In this document: one piece after another, positions 9,495 through 18,833 of the stretch
Numbering within the stretch: the first letter of the stretch is position 1
Layout: every line of letters begins with the position of its first letter
Source of the DNA: Planctomycetales bacterium
GTDB taxonomy: Bacteria; Planctomycetota; Planctomycetia; Pirellulales; Thermoguttaceae
Length of the DNA stretch: 45,150 nt
Assembly (NCBI GenBank): GCA_007119795.1
Contig: SKOZ01000061.1
Span: 1-45,150, forward strand
Direction of reading: 5' to 3'
Made by a program: the position numbers and the translations under genes
The notes under the pieces: generated by a model
The model's input: only the letters and a program-made list of their open reading frames with translations
Database searches by the model: none
Told to the model about the DNA's origin: nothing

Positions 9495-9899
9495 TCACAC
9501 GCGGCGGCGCTTCTTCGGACGGCAGCCGTTGTGCGGCAGCGGCGTGACGTCTTCGATCGACTTGATCGAGAGCCCCGCCGCCTGCAGGGCCGTGATCGCG
9601 CTCTCGCGCCCGCTCCCCGGCCCCTTGACCTTGACGTCCACCTCCTTCACACCGAACTTGATGGCCTTCTCGGCCACCTGCTGGGCTGCAAGCTGGCCGG
9701 CGAAGGGGGTGCTCTTGCGACTCCCCTTGAAGCCGCTGGTGCCGGAGGTAGCCCAGCAGAGGGTGTCCCCCTTGGTGTCGGTGATGCAGACCGTCGTGTT
9801 ATTGAAGGTCGCCTTGATGTGGGCGACGCCCACAGTCACGCTGCGCCGCGACTTCCGCCGCCGCCCAGTCGCCGACGATGATCCTTTCGCTTTGCCCAC
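9495..9899 (-). CDS. rpsK: Ribosomal protein S11
   Basis: A 30S platform protein of 134 residues. Family blocks [19 protein letters not shown] and [10 protein letters not shown] at the C-terminus are clear. The start is GTG at 9899, with AAGGAG 11 bases upstream. The basic Ser/Arg-rich N-terminus ([16 protein letters not shown]) is usual. The gene lies between rpsM and rpsD in the alpha operon. Confidence 0.96.
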   Translation of the reverse strand: MGKAKGSSSATGRRRKSRRSVTVGVAHIKATFNNTTVCITDTKGDTLCWATSGTSGFKGSRKSTPFAGQLAAQQVAEKAIKFGVKEVDVKVKGPGSGRESAITALQAAGLSIKSIEDVTPLPHNGCRPKKRRRV

Positions 9900-9963
9900 G
9901 GTTCACCGTACTCCTTGTATTCGACGTATTCGACGCCACGGCGGGCCCACTGCCCGCTCCGCG

Positions 9964-10347
9964 TCAGCGAAGGTCCTTGACCCCCTTCTTTCCCGCGACC
10001 GTCTTCTTGGGCCCCTTGCGGGTGCGGGCGTTGGTCCGCGTCCGCTGGCCGCGAACGGGCAGACCGCGACGGTGCCGCAGGCCGCGGTAGCAGCCGATGT
10101 CGCGGAGGCGCGCGATGTTCTGGCTCACCTGGCGACGGAGCTGCCCCTCGACGACGTAGTCCTTGTCCAACAGGGCGGCCAAGCGGGTGACTTCGTCCTC
10201 GCGGAGCTCGCCGGCCCGGATCTGCGGATTGATGCCCGCATTGTGGCAGAGCTCGCGAGCCGCTTTCGGACCAATCCCATACAGGTAGGTCAGGGCCACA
10301 GCCGCCGGGCGGTTGTTCGGTATATCGATACCCAAAAGACGCGGCAT
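9964..10347 (-). CDS. rpsM: Ribosomal protein S13
   Basis: A 30S head protein that contacts the 50S bridge and P-site tRNA. It has 127 residues: N-terminal helix-two-turn-helix ([17 protein letters not shown]), a basic middle ([20 protein letters not shown]) and a tRNA-contacting basic tail ending GVKDLR. It follows rpmJ after a gap of about 118 bases. Confidence 0.97.
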   Translation of the reverse strand: MPRLLGIDIPNNRPAAVALTYLYGIGPKAARELCHNAGINPQIRAGELREDEVTRLAALLDKDYVVEGQLRRQVSQNIARLRDIGCYRGLRHRRGLPVRGQRTRTNARTRKGPKKTVAGKKGVKDLR

Positions 10348-10465
10348 GAAACCACTCCCAAACCAGCCCCCAACGGGGCCGACGTTGAACTACGGGACCA
10401 CCTCGCCTGGTGCCAACCCCGTCGCGGCGCACCACCCACCCTCCGGCGGGGATCCGCTCGCCCGA

Positions 10466-10579
10466 CTAACCCTGACGCTGCTTGTGGCGGGGGTTGCTGC
10501 ACACCACGTAGACCACGCCTCGGCGGCGCACGATCTTGCAGTGCTCACAAATCCGCTTCACGCTCGCTCGAACCTTCAT
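10466..10579 (-). CDS. rpmJ: Ribosomal protein L36, zinc form
   Basis: 37 residues, starting [15 protein letters not shown]. The zinc ligands C11, C14, C27 and H32 are all present (CEHC...CSNPRH), so it is the C+ form. It is the first gene of the alpha-operon block here. A good promoter lies about 45 bases upstream. infA, which often sits just before rpmJ, is absent from the map-rpmJ gap. Confidence 0.96.
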   Translation of the reverse strand: MKVRASVKRICEHCKIVRRRGVVYVVCSNPRHKQRQG

Positions 10580-10624
10580 TGCCCAAGCCAGCCCTTCTCT
10601 TCGTGGAACGGGACAAAGCGCCTC

Positions 10625-10654
10625 AGTATAAGCACTTCTCCCCCTCCGACTCAA
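10625..10654 (-). promoter_or_regulatory. Candidate promoter of the rpmJ-rpsM-rpsK-rpsD-rpoA-rplQ operon
   Basis: On the minus strand TTGAGT (10654-10649) and TATACT (10630-10625) are separated by 18 bases. TATACT matches the -10 consensus in five of six positions. The start would lie near 10618 and give a leader of about 40 bases before rpmJ. This explains how the alpha block can be expressed apart from map. Confidence 0.6.
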
Positions 10655-10768
10655 GGCCCCCGGACGGCAAATCGGGCGCCTTCCGGCAAATTCCGGACCA
10701 GCCTGCCAAACAAGGGGCCCCACTGCAAGACCGGCACCTCTCAAAACGAGGGCGCGGCGGGCTCATCC

Positions 10769-11569
10769 TCAGTTCAAGTACTCCCTATCCAGCGGCTGGT
10801 CCGGGTCCCCCGTAAGTACGTAAACCCCCGACTCGGTGATGGCAATCGTATGCTCGAAGTGCGCACTGGGAAGGCCGTCGGAGGTGGCCTGCGTCCAATG
10901 ATCCGCACAGACCCGCACATCCTTGAGCCCCATGTTGACCATCGGCTCCACGGCGATCACCAGCCCCGGGATCAGGCGGAAGTCGCCGCTGCGGCGGAGC
11001 TGCGGACTGAGGAAATTGGGAACCTGGGGCTCTTCATGCATGTTGCGACCGATCCCGTGGCCCACGAAATCCTCCACCACCGCAAAGCCGCTGTCACGGA
11101 CGAAGCGTTCCATCTCGCGGGCCACCTCGCTCCACCAGGTCTTCCGGCCGACAAGGTCGATGGCCAGCTCGAGGACTCCGCGGGTCACGTCCAGGAGCCG
11201 CTGGACCTCCGGGGAGACGCGGCCCACGGCGTGGGTCAAGGCGGCGTCGGCGCACCAGCCCCGGAGGCGGCAGCCGGTGTCGATGCTCACGATGTCCCCC
11301 TCGGCGAGGCGGCGGTCGCTGGGGATGCCGTGGACCACCTGTTCGTTGACCGACATGCAAGTCACCGCCGGGTAGGGCACCTTTCCCGGAACCCCCTTGA
11401 AAAGGGGCTGGGCGCGCCGCTCGGTAAAGAACTGCTCGACTGCAGCATCGACCTCCCCGGTGGTGACCCCCGGTTTGAGCAGCGCCGCCGCGAGTTGGTG
11501 CGCCTCGCGAACGACTAACCCCGCCTTCCGCATCAGGCCGATTTCTCTGCGGGAACGGAGGATCTCCAC
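10769..11569 (-). CDS. map: Methionine aminopeptidase type I
   Basis: Removes the initiator methionine from new proteins. The 266 residues carry the M24 'pita-bread' fold with the two-metal ligands visible: D in SIDTGCRLRGWCAD (two Asp), His in EDFVGHGIGRNMHEEPQVPN, Glu in VIAVEPMV and the last Glu in the C-terminal FEHTIAITESG. The start is GTG at 11569 (MEILRSRREIGLMRKAG) with GAGG 7 bases upstream, just after the adk stop. The secY-adk-map order is standard. Confidence 0.96.
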   Translation of the reverse strand: MEILRSRREIGLMRKAGLVVREAHQLAAALLKPGVTTGEVDAAVEQFFTERRAQPLFKGVPGKVPYPAVTCMSVNEQVVHGIPSDRRLAEGDIVSIDTGCRLRGWCADAALTHAVGRVSPEVQRLLDVTRGVLELAIDLVGRKTWWSEVAREMERFVRDSGFAVVEDFVGHGIGRNMHEEPQVPNFLSPQLRRSGDFRLIPGLVIAVEPMVNMGLKDVRVCADHWTQATSDGLPSAHFEHTIAITESGVYVLTGDPDQPLDREYLN

Positions 11570-11582
11570 GCTGCGGCCTCTG

Positions 11583-12149
11583 CTAAACAGTTTTCACCAG
11601 CGGATCGAGCACCTCCCGGATGCGGCCGAATATCTCCTCCACAGACCCGAGCCCGTCGACCGAGCGGAGCAGGTTTCGCTCGGCGTAGAAGGCCAGGAGG
11701 GGCTCGGTCTGCTCGCGGTAGGCCACCAGTCGCTGGCGGATGGTCTCCGGGCGGTCGTCGGCCCGTCCGCGGCCGGCCAGGCGGCGGAAGAGCTCCTCCT
11801 CGGGAACGCGGAGTTCGAGCACCACGTCCAGGGGCGTTCCCAAGGTGGCCAGCATGGACTCGAGGCCGTCGGCTTGGGGGAGGGTCCGCGGGAAGCCGTC
11901 GAGCAGGAATCCCCTGCGGCATTCGTCCCCCTTCAGCCGCTCGGCGATGACGTCCATGATGATCTCGTCGGGAACCAACTCGCCGGCCGACATGTACTGC
12001 TCGGCCCTCAGGCCCACTTCCGTGCGGGCGTCGCGGGCCTCTCGCAGCATGTCGCCGGTGGAGAGGTGCGCCAGCCGGTAGGCGGCGACCATCTTCTCGG
12101 CTTGGGTGCCCTTGCCGGCCCCCGGGGGCCCGATGAAAACCAGTCGCAT
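11583..12149 (-). CDS. adk: Adenylate kinase, short form
   Basis: Converts AMP plus ATP to two ADP. The P-loop is GPPGAGKGTQAEK at 7-19. The AMP-binding region is LSTGDMLREA, and LDGFPRTLPQADGLE follows. At 188 residues it is the short form, in which the lid (RGRADDRPETIRQRL) lacks the zinc-binding insert of long bacterial enzymes. It lies between secY and map, 44 bases from secY. Confidence 0.96.
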   Translation of the reverse strand: MRLVFIGPPGAGKGTQAEKMVAAYRLAHLSTGDMLREARDARTEVGLRAEQYMSAGELVPDEIIMDVIAERLKGDECRRGFLLDGFPRTLPQADGLESMLATLGTPLDVVLELRVPEEELFRRLAGRGRADDRPETIRQRLVAYREQTEPLLAFYAERNLLRSVDGLGSVEEIFGRIREVLDPLVKTV

Positions 12150-12193
12150 GGTGCTTCTCCACGAGGCGAGTGACTAAGTAGCGGCGGGGGGGA

Positions 12194-13549
12194 CTACTTC
12201 TCCAGGAGTCCGCGGTAGTTCCGCATCACCAGATGGCTGTCGATCTTCTGCACCAGGTCGAAGGCCACACTCACGGCGATCAGCAGCCCCGTGCCGCCGA
12301 AGAACTGGGCCACCACGAAGTCAACCCCAATATACTGGGCCACCAGGGTGGGGAAAATGGCCACCAGCGAGAGGAACCCCGCCCCCACGTAGGTGATGCG
12401 CACCATCACCTTCTCCAGGTATTCCGCCGTGCGCCGCCCGGGGCGGTATCCGGGAATGAACGAGCCGTAGTTCTTCAGGTTGTCGGCGATGTCGTTGGGG
12501 TTGAAGGTGATCGCGGTCCAGAAGTAGCAGAAGAAGTAGATCAGGCCGATGTAGAAGAGGTTGTACATGAAGGAGTCTTCGCGGCGGAACAAGCCGGCGA
12601 GCGTCTCCAGCAGCGTCGACTCCGGCTGCCACGCGTAGAGCTGGCCGAAGAGGATCATGGGCAGGAGGAGGAGGCTGCTGGCGAAGATGATCGGCATGAC
12701 GCCGGCCTGGTTGACCTTCAGGGGGAGGAACTGCCGGGTGCCGCCGAAGACCCGCCGCCCGCGGACGTGCTTGGCGCTCTGCGTGGGGATCCGCCGCTGG
12801 CCGAGGGTGATGAAGACCACCCCGGCGATGACCAGAACGAAGACCACCGCCAGCACGAGGAGCCTGTCGACGCCGATCATGCCCGGGCCGCCGCCGATGA
12901 CGATCTGCCCGGCATCGATCATCGGCGCCAAGAGCCGCATGAAGGCGTCGGGCATCCGCGCCAGGATGCCCGCCATGATCAAGAGGCTGATGCCGTTGCC
13001 GATGCCGTATTCGTCGATCTGCTCGCCGAGCCACATGAGGAAGGCCGTACCGGCGGTCATCGTCAGGACGGCGGTGATGTGCCACCGGAAGGGGAGGCGA
13101 TCGCCGACCAGGAAGTCCTCGTGGATGAACCCCTGGCCGATCATCATGCCCAGGAAGAACCAGCTCTGCAGGAGGCAGATGGCGATCGTGGCGTAGCGCG
13201 TGTATTCGTTGATCTTCCGCCGCCCGCTCTCGCCCTCCTTGCGAAGCTTCTCCAGCGGCGGGTAGACGCTCGAGAGGAGCTGGAAGATAATCGAGGCGGA
13301 GATGTAGGGCATGATGCCCAGGCCGAAGATCGTGGCGTTGCTCAGATCGCTGGCGCTGAAGATGGCGACCTGTTCCAGGAGGGGCATCCAGCCCTCCTCC
13401 CGCTCCGCCAGGGCGCGGATCGCCGAGGCGTCGATGAAGGGGAGGGGGATGTGCCAGCCGACGCGGAAGATCAGCAGCAGGAAGAGCGTGAGCAGGATCT
13501 TGTAGCGCAGCTCGGGGATGGTGAAGACCACGCGAATCTTTTCCAACAT
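12194..13549 (-). CDS. secY: Preprotein translocase subunit SecY
   Basis: Channel subunit of the Sec translocon in the cytoplasmic membrane. The 451 residues give about ten hydrophobic helices. Family landmarks are an N-terminal amphipathic start (MLEKIRVVFTIPELRYKIL), the plug region after helix 1 (residues around 60-75), SRQ-like cytoplasmic loops and the basic loop KHVRGRRVFGGTRQFLPLKV. The C-terminal cytoplasmic part YRPGRRTAEYLEKVMVRITY is also typical. It sits between rplO and adk at the end of the spc-type block. Confidence 0.97.
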   Translation of the reverse strand: MLEKIRVVFTIPELRYKILLTLFLLLIFRVGWHIPLPFIDASAIRALAEREEGWMPLLEQVAIFSASDLSNATIFGLGIMPYISASIIFQLLSSVYPPLEKLRKEGESGRRKINEYTRYATIAICLLQSWFFLGMMIGQGFIHEDFLVGDRLPFRWHITAVLTMTAGTAFLMWLGEQIDEYGIGNGISLLIMAGILARMPDAFMRLLAPMIDAGQIVIGGGPGMIGVDRLLVLAVVFVLVIAGVVFITLGQRRIPTQSAKHVRGRRVFGGTRQFLPLKVNQAGVMPIIFASSLLLLPMILFGQLYAWQPESTLLETLAGLFRREDSFMYNLFYIGLIYFFCYFWTAITFNPNDIADNLKNYGSFIPGYRPGRRTAEYLEKVMVRITYVGAGFLSLVAIFPTLVAQYIGVDFVVAQFFGGTGLLIAVSVAFDLVQKIDSHLVMRNYRGLLEK

Positions 13550-13636
13550 GATTCGATCCGTCCCTTCGCCTAACGGTGCTTCGCCGTGGTCATTCGCCTC
13601 GAGACCCGCCGCCCGGGCGGGAGCTCGCCTGGGGGG

Positions 13637-14143
13637 CTAGGAAGTGGCTTCCGGGGTCTGCTTCGCCGCCTGAGCCTTCTGCGCCGCGGGGGTCTTGCCC
13701 GCAAGAACCACCACCTCGCCGCCGGCCTTTTCGATCTTCTCCCGCGCCGCGCGGCTGAAGCGGTGCGCGGCGACGCGGAGCCGCTTGCTGATCTCGCCGT
13801 CTCCGAGGACCTTGAGTTCGTCGCCGCGGCACTTGCCGAACGCGGTCGCGGCCAGGGTCTCGGGGGTCACCTCGGCGCCCTCTTCGAAGAGATCTTCCAG
13901 GTCTCCGACGTTGACCACGGTCACCTGACGGGCCCAGCGGTTGTGGAATCCCCGCTTGGGGATGCGTCGCACCAGAGGCATCTGCCCCCCCTCGAAGGCC
14001 GGGTGCATGGAGACGCCCGAGCGGCTCCATTGCCCCTTGTGCCCGCGACCGCTCGTCTTGCCGTGCCCCGACCCCGGCCCGCGGCCGAGCCGCTTGCGTT
14101 TGCGGTGTTTGTGGATTCCGCGGTGGACGTCGTTGAGGTTCAT
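13637..14143 (-). CDS. rplO: Ribosomal protein L15
   Basis: 168 residues with the typical glycine/arginine-rich start ([20 protein letters not shown]) and a long basic N-terminal extension into the 50S core. The ATG overlaps the rpsE stop as ATGA, which suggests translational coupling. rpmD (L30), usually placed between rpsE and rplO, is therefore missing. The C-terminus ends in an Ala/Gln-rich tail. Confidence 0.96.
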   Translation of the reverse strand: MNLNDVHRGIHKHRKRKRLGRGPGSGHGKTSGRGHKGQWSRSGVSMHPAFEGGQMPLVRRIPKRGFHNRWARQVTVVNVGDLEDLFEEGAEVTPETLAATAFGKCRGDELKVLGDGEISKRLRVAAHRFSRAAREKIEKAGGEVVVLAGKTPAAQKAQAAKQTPEATS

Positions 14144-14631
14144 GACAGGGATACTCCTCGCAGGCGCCCGACTTCTTCGCGCGCCCGCAGGCTGGTGAGG
14201 GCCTGGATGGTCGCCTTGACGAGGTTGGTGGGGTTGTTCGACCCGAAGCTCTTGGTGAGGATGTCGGTGATTCCGGCCGCCTCGCAGACGGCCCTCACGG
14301 CCGCCCCGGCGATGATCCCCGTTCCCGGCGAGGCGGGGACGAGGACCACCTTGGCGGCGCCGAAGCGTCCCTCGGCGACGTGGACGATGGTCGACCCCTG
14401 GCGGTTGACTTCCACCATGTTGCGGGTCCCGTCCTTGATCGCCTTTTCGACGGCGGGGGGGACTTCGTTGGCCTTGCCGTAGCCGCACCCCACCTTGCCC
14501 TGCCCGTTACCGACAACCACCAGGGCCGTGAAGCTGAAGCGCCGGCCGCCCTTGACCACGGCGGCGCACCGCCGGATCTTGACGACCTTGTCGACCAGTT
14601 CTCCGCGTGTCGTATCGGATTCAGTTGCCAT
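14140..14631 (-). CDS. rpsE: Ribosomal protein S5
   Basis: 30S protein at the mRNA entry, involved in fidelity. 163 residues: double-stranded-RNA-like N-terminal domain with [19 protein letters not shown], then [20 protein letters not shown]. The C-terminal half has [19 protein letters not shown]. It is coupled to rplO through an ATGA overlap. Confidence 0.96.
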   Translation of the reverse strand: MATESDTTRGELVDKVVKIRRCAAVVKGGRRFSFTALVVVGNGQGKVGCGYGKANEVPPAVEKAIKDGTRNMVEVNRQGSTIVHVAEGRFGAAKVVLVPASPGTGIIAGAAVRAVCEAAGITDILTKSFGSNNPTNLVKATIQALTSLRAREEVGRLRGVSLS

Positions 14632-14691
14632 GTGCGACGGCCGCCTCGGAGGGCGGCATTGGAGTGGCCCGTCCCCGGGGACGGGGCAAAA

Positions 14692-15060
14692 CTAGAACGA
14701 AAGCCCGGCCTGGCGGGCGGCATCGGCCAAGGCGGCCACGCGTCCGTGGTACCGGTAGTTGCGGCGATCGAAGACGACCTCTCGGACCCCATTCTCCAGG
14801 GCGCGGCGGGCGATCACCTCGCCGACCGCCTCGGCGGCCTGCTTGTTCCCCCCGTAGCCGACCTGCTCCCGCAGGGCGGCATCGCGGGTGCTGGCGGCCG
14901 CCAGCGTCTTCCCCTCGGCGTCGTCGATGACCTGCGCGTAGACGTGCTTGTGGCTGCGGAAGACGCTCAGCCGCGGCCGCGTCCCGTCCCGCTTCAGCCG
15001 GTTGCGAACGGCGAACCGCCGCCGCCGGCGCTGCCTGCCGATCCTCTTCGCGTGTCTCAC
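14692..15060 (-). CDS. rplR: Ribosomal protein L18
   Basis: 5S rRNA-binding protein of the central protuberance, 122 residues. The end block [19 protein letters not shown] with GLSF is diagnostic. The start is GTG at 15060 with AAGGG 8-9 bases upstream. It lies in the usual rplF-rplR-rpsE order. Confidence 0.95.
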   Translation of the reverse strand: MRHAKRIGRQRRRRRFAVRNRLKRDGTRPRLSVFRSHKHVYAQVIDDAEGKTLAAASTRDAALREQVGYGGNKQAAEAVGEVIARRALENGVREVVFDRRNYRYHGRVAALADAARQAGLSF

Positions 15061-15111
15061 CTGTCGGCCCTTGTGAAAGCTCTTTACGGAACCCCCGCCG
15101 CGGTGCGGCGC

Positions 15112-15657
15112 CTACTTGGTCATGGCTTTGCCCTGCTTGCGCCGCACGGCCTCGCCCTGATAGCGGATCCCCTTGCCCTTGTAGGGCTCGGGCTTGCGCA
15201 GGGCGCGGACCTCGGCGGCGAACTGGCTCACCAACTGCTTGTCGATGCCGCGGACGACCACGTGCTGCTGGTCCGGGCAGGTGACGGACAGGCCATCCGG
15301 GATGGGCTTGCGGAGTTCGTTGGCCAGCCCCACCCGGAGCTCCAGGCGCCCCTCCTGCACGGCGGCGATGTAGCCGACGCCTACGAGCTCCAGCCGTTTT
15401 TCGTAACCGGCGGTCACCCCCGCGACCATGTTCTTGAGCAGCGCCCGGGTGAGGCCGTGAAACGCCCGGCCCTGGCGGGTCTCGGCGAGACGGCGGACGA
15501 GGAGCCGCTTCCCTTCGGGATCGTGCTCCACCTCGACCTCGGGGCGGTGCTCGAAGGCGAGCTCGCCCAGGGGGCCGCCGATGGTGAGCCGGCGCCCTTC
15601 CACGGCGACGCGGACGCCGTCGGGGAGGGGGACGGGGAGTTTACCGATGCGCGACAT
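15112..15657 (-). CDS. rplF: Ribosomal protein L6
   Basis: 181 residues: MSRIGKLPVPLPDGV start, two related domains and the C-terminal signature PEPYKGKGIRYQGEAVRRK. It binds near the sarcin-ricin loop. The length is normal. Confidence 0.97.
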   Translation of the reverse strand: MSRIGKLPVPLPDGVRVAVEGRRLTIGGPLGELAFEHRPEVEVEHDPEGKRLLVRRLAETRQGRAFHGLTRALLKNMVAGVTAGYEKRLELVGVGYIAAVQEGRLELRVGLANELRKPIPDGLSVTCPDQQHVVVRGIDKQLVSQFAAEVRALRKPEPYKGKGIRYQGEAVRRKQGKAMTK

Positions 15658-15711
15658 GGGGCGTTTCGTCCCTTTTCTCTCTAGCGTAAGCTCAACAGGC
15701 GCTGCGGCGGC

Positions 15712-16107
15712 CTACCAGATCTCGCAGAGGACCTCGCCGCCGACCTTCCGGTGGCGGGCCTCCCGATCGCTGATCACCCCGCGGCTCGTGCTCAACACCC
15801 GGATGCCCAGTCCGCCGAGCACCGGCTTCAGCCGCGCCGAGCCCCAGTAAATGCGGCGGCCCGGTTTGCTCACGCGGCGGATGTGGCGGATCACTCGTTC
15901 GCCGTTGGGCCCATACTTCAAATGGACCCGCAGGGCGGCGGCGGGCTGTCCGGGAACCTCCTCCCAGTCCCAGATGTATCCCTCGCGCTTGAGCACCTCG
16001 GCCAGGCCGCGCTTCACCTTGGAGAGCGGCAGGTCGACGAAGGGCCGTTCCACCCGGACCGCGTTGCGGATCCGCGTGAGCATGTCGGCGATGGGGTCGG
16101 TCATCAT
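15712..16107 (-). CDS. rpsH: Ribosomal protein S8
   Basis: Binds the central domain of 16S rRNA and regulates the spc operon in E. coli. 131 residues: [19 protein letters not shown] at the start, and [20 protein letters not shown] near the end. Two ATGs in a row (16107 and 16104) make the first residue uncertain. It is preceded by the zinc-type rpsN. Confidence 0.96.
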   Translation of the reverse strand: MMTDPIADMLTRIRNAVRVERPFVDLPLSKVKRGLAEVLKREGYIWDWEEVPGQPAAALRVHLKYGPNGERVIRHIRRVSKPGRRIYWGSARLKPVLGGLGIRVLSTSRGVISDREARHRKVGGEVLCEIW

Positions 16108-16123
16108 GGTCTTCGCAGTCCCT

Positions 16124-16309
16124 CTACCAACTTGCCTTCTTGACGCCCGGAATCACTCCCTCATCCGCCAGCTTCCGGAAGCAGATGCGGCAAATGCCGA
16201 ACTTGCGGAATACGGCTCGCGGCCGGCCGCAGAGCCGGCAGCGCCGCACCCGGCGGCTGGAGAACTTCGGCGTCCGCTGCGCCTTGGCGATTTGTCCCTT
16301 GCTTGCCAT
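16124..16309 (-). CDS. rpsN: Ribosomal protein S14, zinc type
   Basis: 61 residues with two CxxC pairs (CRLCGRP and CRICFRK), so it is the short zinc-binding S14. The tail [11 protein letters not shown] is diagnostic. It lies in the rplE-rpsN-rpsH order with gaps of only 13 to 16 bases. Confidence 0.97.
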   Translation of the reverse strand: MASKGQIAKAQRTPKFSSRRVRRCRLCGRPRAVFRKFGICRICFRKLADEGVIPGVKKASW

Positions 16310-16322
16310 GCCCTTGGGTTCC

Positions 16323-16907
16323 CTACGATTGCTTGCGCGGCGCGGCGGCCGCTTCGGCGCGGAAGGGCATCCCGAAGCCGCGGAGCAACTCCCGGGCGTC
16401 GTCGTCCCCTTCCGCTGAAGTGCAAATGACGATATTCATCCCCTGGGCGCGCGTGTACTTGTCGGGATTGAGCTCGGGGAAGACCAGCGACTCGGTCAGC
16501 CCCAGGCTGTAGTTCCCGTGCCGGTCGAAGGCCCGCGGGTTCAGCCCGCGGAAGTCGCGCACCCGCGGCAGCACCACGGAGATCAAACGGTCCAGAAACT
16601 CGTACATCCGCTGCCCGCGGAGGGTCACCTTGCAGCCGATGGCCATCCCCTCGCGGAGCTTGAAGCCGGCGATCGACTTGCGGGCGCGGGTGATCGCCGG
16701 CTGCTGCCCGGAGATCAGCCGCAAGGCGTCGGCCGCCTCCTCCAGGTATTTCTTCTCCTGGATGGCTTCCCCCACGCCCATGTTGACGACAATCTTCTCC
16801 AGCCGCGGCAGAGCCATGGGATTCGCCCGCCCCAGCTTCTTCGCCAGCATGGGACGGATCTCGTCCTTGTACCGCTCGATCAGCCGAGGCGCCATCGCCT
16901 TGCCCAT
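16323..16907 (-). CDS. rplE: Ribosomal protein L5
   Basis: 5S rRNA- and P-site tRNA-contacting protein, 194 residues from MGKAMAPRL. The blocks [35 protein letters not shown] and [19 protein letters not shown] identify it. An alternative start is the ATG four codons later (MAPRLIERY). The C-terminus is extended by an Ala-rich stretch. The open frame upstream of the chosen start is a shadow of rplX. Confidence 0.96.
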   Translation of the reverse strand: MGKAMAPRLIERYKDEIRPMLAKKLGRANPMALPRLEKIVVNMGVGEAIQEKKYLEEAADALRLISGQQPAITRARKSIAGFKLREGMAIGCKVTLRGQRMYEFLDRLISVVLPRVRDFRGLNPRAFDRHGNYSLGLTESLVFPELNPDKYTRAQGMNIVICTSAEGDDDARELLRGFGMPFRAEAAAAPRKQS

Positions 16908-16918
16908 ACCTGTATCCC

Positions 16919-17269
16919 TCACGTCTTCTTCGCGTACAGCGCCCGCGGCGGCGCCACCTGGCCGTTGCCCGCACCGCACTTCTTGCAAAACCGCTCCTTG
17001 CTGCCGTCCTCCAGGTAGCGGACGCCCAACCGCGTCGGCTTGTCGCAGGCCCGGCAGACGAGCATCACGATACTCACGGGGATGGGCATGTCCACGGAGA
17101 GGCGCCCTCCCCGGGGGTTCCGCTGGCTGGGGCGGACGTGCTTGTAAGCGCGGTTCACCCCCTCGACGACGAGCTTGCCGCCCTTCGCGTCGACGGAGAG
17201 CACCTTGCCGCGCTCGTTCCGGTCGACGCCGCTGATGACCTGGACGTAGTCGTTCTTGCGGATGCGCAT
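16919..17269 (-). CDS. rplX: Ribosomal protein L24 with zinc-ribbon-like motif
   Basis: Assembly-initiator protein of the 50S subunit. 116 residues: KOW-type N-terminus ([22 protein letters not shown]) and a CRAC...CKKC pair (residues around 72-98) that can bind zinc. It overlaps the rplN stop by one base (TGATG), which suggests coupled translation. Confidence 0.96.
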   Translation of the reverse strand: MRIRKNDYVQVISGVDRNERGKVLSVDAKGGKLVVEGVNRAYKHVRPSQRNPRGGRLSVDMPIPVSIVMLVCRACDKPTRLGVRYLEDGSKERFCKKCGAGNGQVAPPRALYAKKT

Positions 17270-17637
17270 CAGACCACCTCACCGGCGAGGCTGACGATCT
17301 TCATGAAGCTCCGTTCCCTGAGTTCGCGGGCCACGGCCCCGAAGATGCGCGTCCCCCGCGGGTTCCTGTCGTTGTCGATGATCACCGCGGCGTTGCTGTC
17401 GAAGCGGACGTAGCTGCCGTCGTTGCGGCGCGTGCTCTTCCGGCAGCGGACGATCACGGCCCGCACCACCGCTCCCTTCTTGAAGTCGCTCCCCGAAATC
17501 ACGCTCTTGATGCTGCAGACGACGATGTCCCCCAGGCCGGCGAACCGCCGGCGGGAGCCGCCCAGCACCTTCACGCACATCAGCTCCTTGGCACCCGTGT
17601 TGTCGGCCACGGCGAGCCGCGACTGCATCTGGATCAT
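17269..17637 (-). CDS. rplN: Ribosomal protein L14
   Basis: 50S protein at the subunit interface, 122 residues, normal length. Blocks [19 protein letters not shown] and [10 protein letters not shown] are diagnostic. It precedes rplX with a one-base overlap. Confidence 0.97.
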   Translation of the reverse strand: MIQMQSRLAVADNTGAKELMCVKVLGGSRRRFAGLGDIVVCSIKSVISGSDFKKGAVVRAVIVRCRKSTRRNDGSYVRFDSNAAVIIDNDRNPRGTRIFGAVARELRERSFMKIVSLAGEVV

Positions 17638-17688
17638 CGCTTGCCACCCTCACGTCGTTTTTCCTGTCCGCGGGCTGCCGCCGCCCGA

Positions 17689-18072
17689 TCAGCCGGTCTC
17701 TCCCGAGCCACCTTCCCCAGCGCCCCCCTCCGATCCCGGCGCCTGCTCCCCGGCCTCGCCGACCGCCGCCGCCTGCTGCTCCTCCTCGCGGATCCGCATC
17801 TGCGCCCGCCGCGCCGCCAGATCGACCATCCGCCCCTTGCTCACCACGCGCACCAGGCGCCAGCGCTTCAGCCGCGAAAAGGGGCGGCTCTCCACGATCT
17901 CCACGGTGTCTCCCCGCCGCGACTCCTCCCCCTCGTCGTGCACGAAGCAGACGGTCCGCCGGCGCACGTACTTGCCGTACTTCGGGTCGGGGACGACGCG
18001 GGGGATCTCCACCCGGCGCGTCTTCGCCATCCGATCGCTGACGACGATCCCTACGGCAACCTTCTTGGGCAT
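17689..18072 (-). CDS. rpsQ: Ribosomal protein S17 with acidic tail
   Basis: Primary binder of 16S rRNA, OB-fold. The first 85 residues are the family core (VGIVVSDRMAKTRRVEIPR, KYVRRRTVCFVHDEGEESRR, GDTVEIVESRPFSRLKRWRL). A 40-residue extension rich in Glu, Ala, Gly and Ser follows, making 127 residues instead of about 85. Confidence 0.95.
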   Translation of the reverse strand: MPKKVAVGIVVSDRMAKTRRVEIPRVVPDPKYGKYVRRRTVCFVHDEGEESRRGDTVEIVESRPFSRLKRWRLVRVVSKGRMVDLAARRAQMRIREEEQQAAAVGEAGEQAPGSEGGAGEGGSGETG

Positions 18073-18138
18073 GGCTTCACTTTCCTCTCGCTCGTCTCCA
18101 ACCGCCCCCGGGGACGGCTGCGCTGGCCTCGCCGGCGG

Positions 18139-18339
18139 CTACCCGCCCGCGGCTTCCCGCTCCCCCTGGATGGACTTGATCCTGGCGATCGTCCGCCGCT
18201 TCTTCTTCAACTCGCTGGGCGCGTCGAGCCGCTCGGTCTGCGCCTGGATGCGCAGGCGGAAGAGATCCTCCTTCGCCTCGCGGAGCACCACCGAGAGCTG
18301 TTCGTCGCTCATCTCGCGGAGTTCGGCTGCCTTGGTCAT
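18139..18339 (-). CDS. rpmC: Ribosomal protein L29
   Basis: 66 residues forming a helical hairpin at the tunnel exit: MTKAAELREMSDEQL, then LRIQAQTERLDAPSELKKKRRTIARIKS. ATG 18339 is preceded by GGAG at 6 bases. A GTG four codons upstream is in frame but less well placed. Confidence 0.95.
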   Translation of the reverse strand: MTKAAELREMSDEQLSVVLREAKEDLFRLRIQAQTERLDAPSELKKKRRTIARIKSIQGEREAAGG

Positions 18340-18416
18340 CACTCGCTCCACCGCTTTCCTGTACCGACTGCCGCCACCACCGCCTCCCCGCCCCTAACGG
18401 GCCACATGCCTCCGCC

Positions 18417-18833
18417 TCACATCGGCCGCCGCCGCACGAGCCGGACCTTCACCGGCATCTTGTGCGCCAGGCGCGTGAAGCAGAGCCGCGCCGCCTCCTC
18501 CGTCACGCCGCCGATCTCGTAGAGGACCGTCCCCGGCTTCACCACGGCGGCCCAGTATTCCGGCTCCCCCTTCCCCTTGCCCATCCGGGTTTCCAGGGGA
18601 ATCGAGGTGACCGGCTTGTGGGGGAAAACGCGGATGTACAGGCGGCCTTCGTTCCGCAGGTACTGCTGGGCGGCGATCCGTCCCGCCTCGATCGTGCCGG
18701 CGCTGATCCACCCGCCCTGCACGCTTTGCAGGCCGAAGTCGCCGAAGACCACCCGGTTCCCGCGGCTGGCGTTACCTCTTATACGCCCTCTTTGGCTTTT
18801 TCGGTGCTTGACTCGCTTGGGCATCAACGCCAT
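18417..18833 (-). CDS. rplP: Ribosomal protein L16
   Basis: 50S protein near the A site, 138 residues. MPKRVKHRKSQRGRIRG and RVFPHKPVTSIPLETRMGKG are diagnostic. Two starts are possible, ATG 18833 (MALMPKR) and ATG 18824 (MPKR). AGGGGGA 8 bases before 18833 favours the longer form. The first 62 bases lie inside the 3' end of rpsC in another frame. Confidence 0.96.
   Translation of the reverse strand: MALMPKRVKHRKSQRGRIRGNASRGNRVVFGDFGLQSVQGGWISAGTIEAGRIAAQQYLRNEGRLYIRVFPHKPVTSIPLETRMGKGKGEPEYWAAVVKPGTVLYEIGGVTEEAARLCFTRLAHKMPVKVRLVRRRPM

Noticed and set aside
10580..10768. Search for infA in the map-rpmJ gap
   Set aside because: No frame of about 70 codons with IF-1 motifs on either strand. 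The gap holds a promoter.
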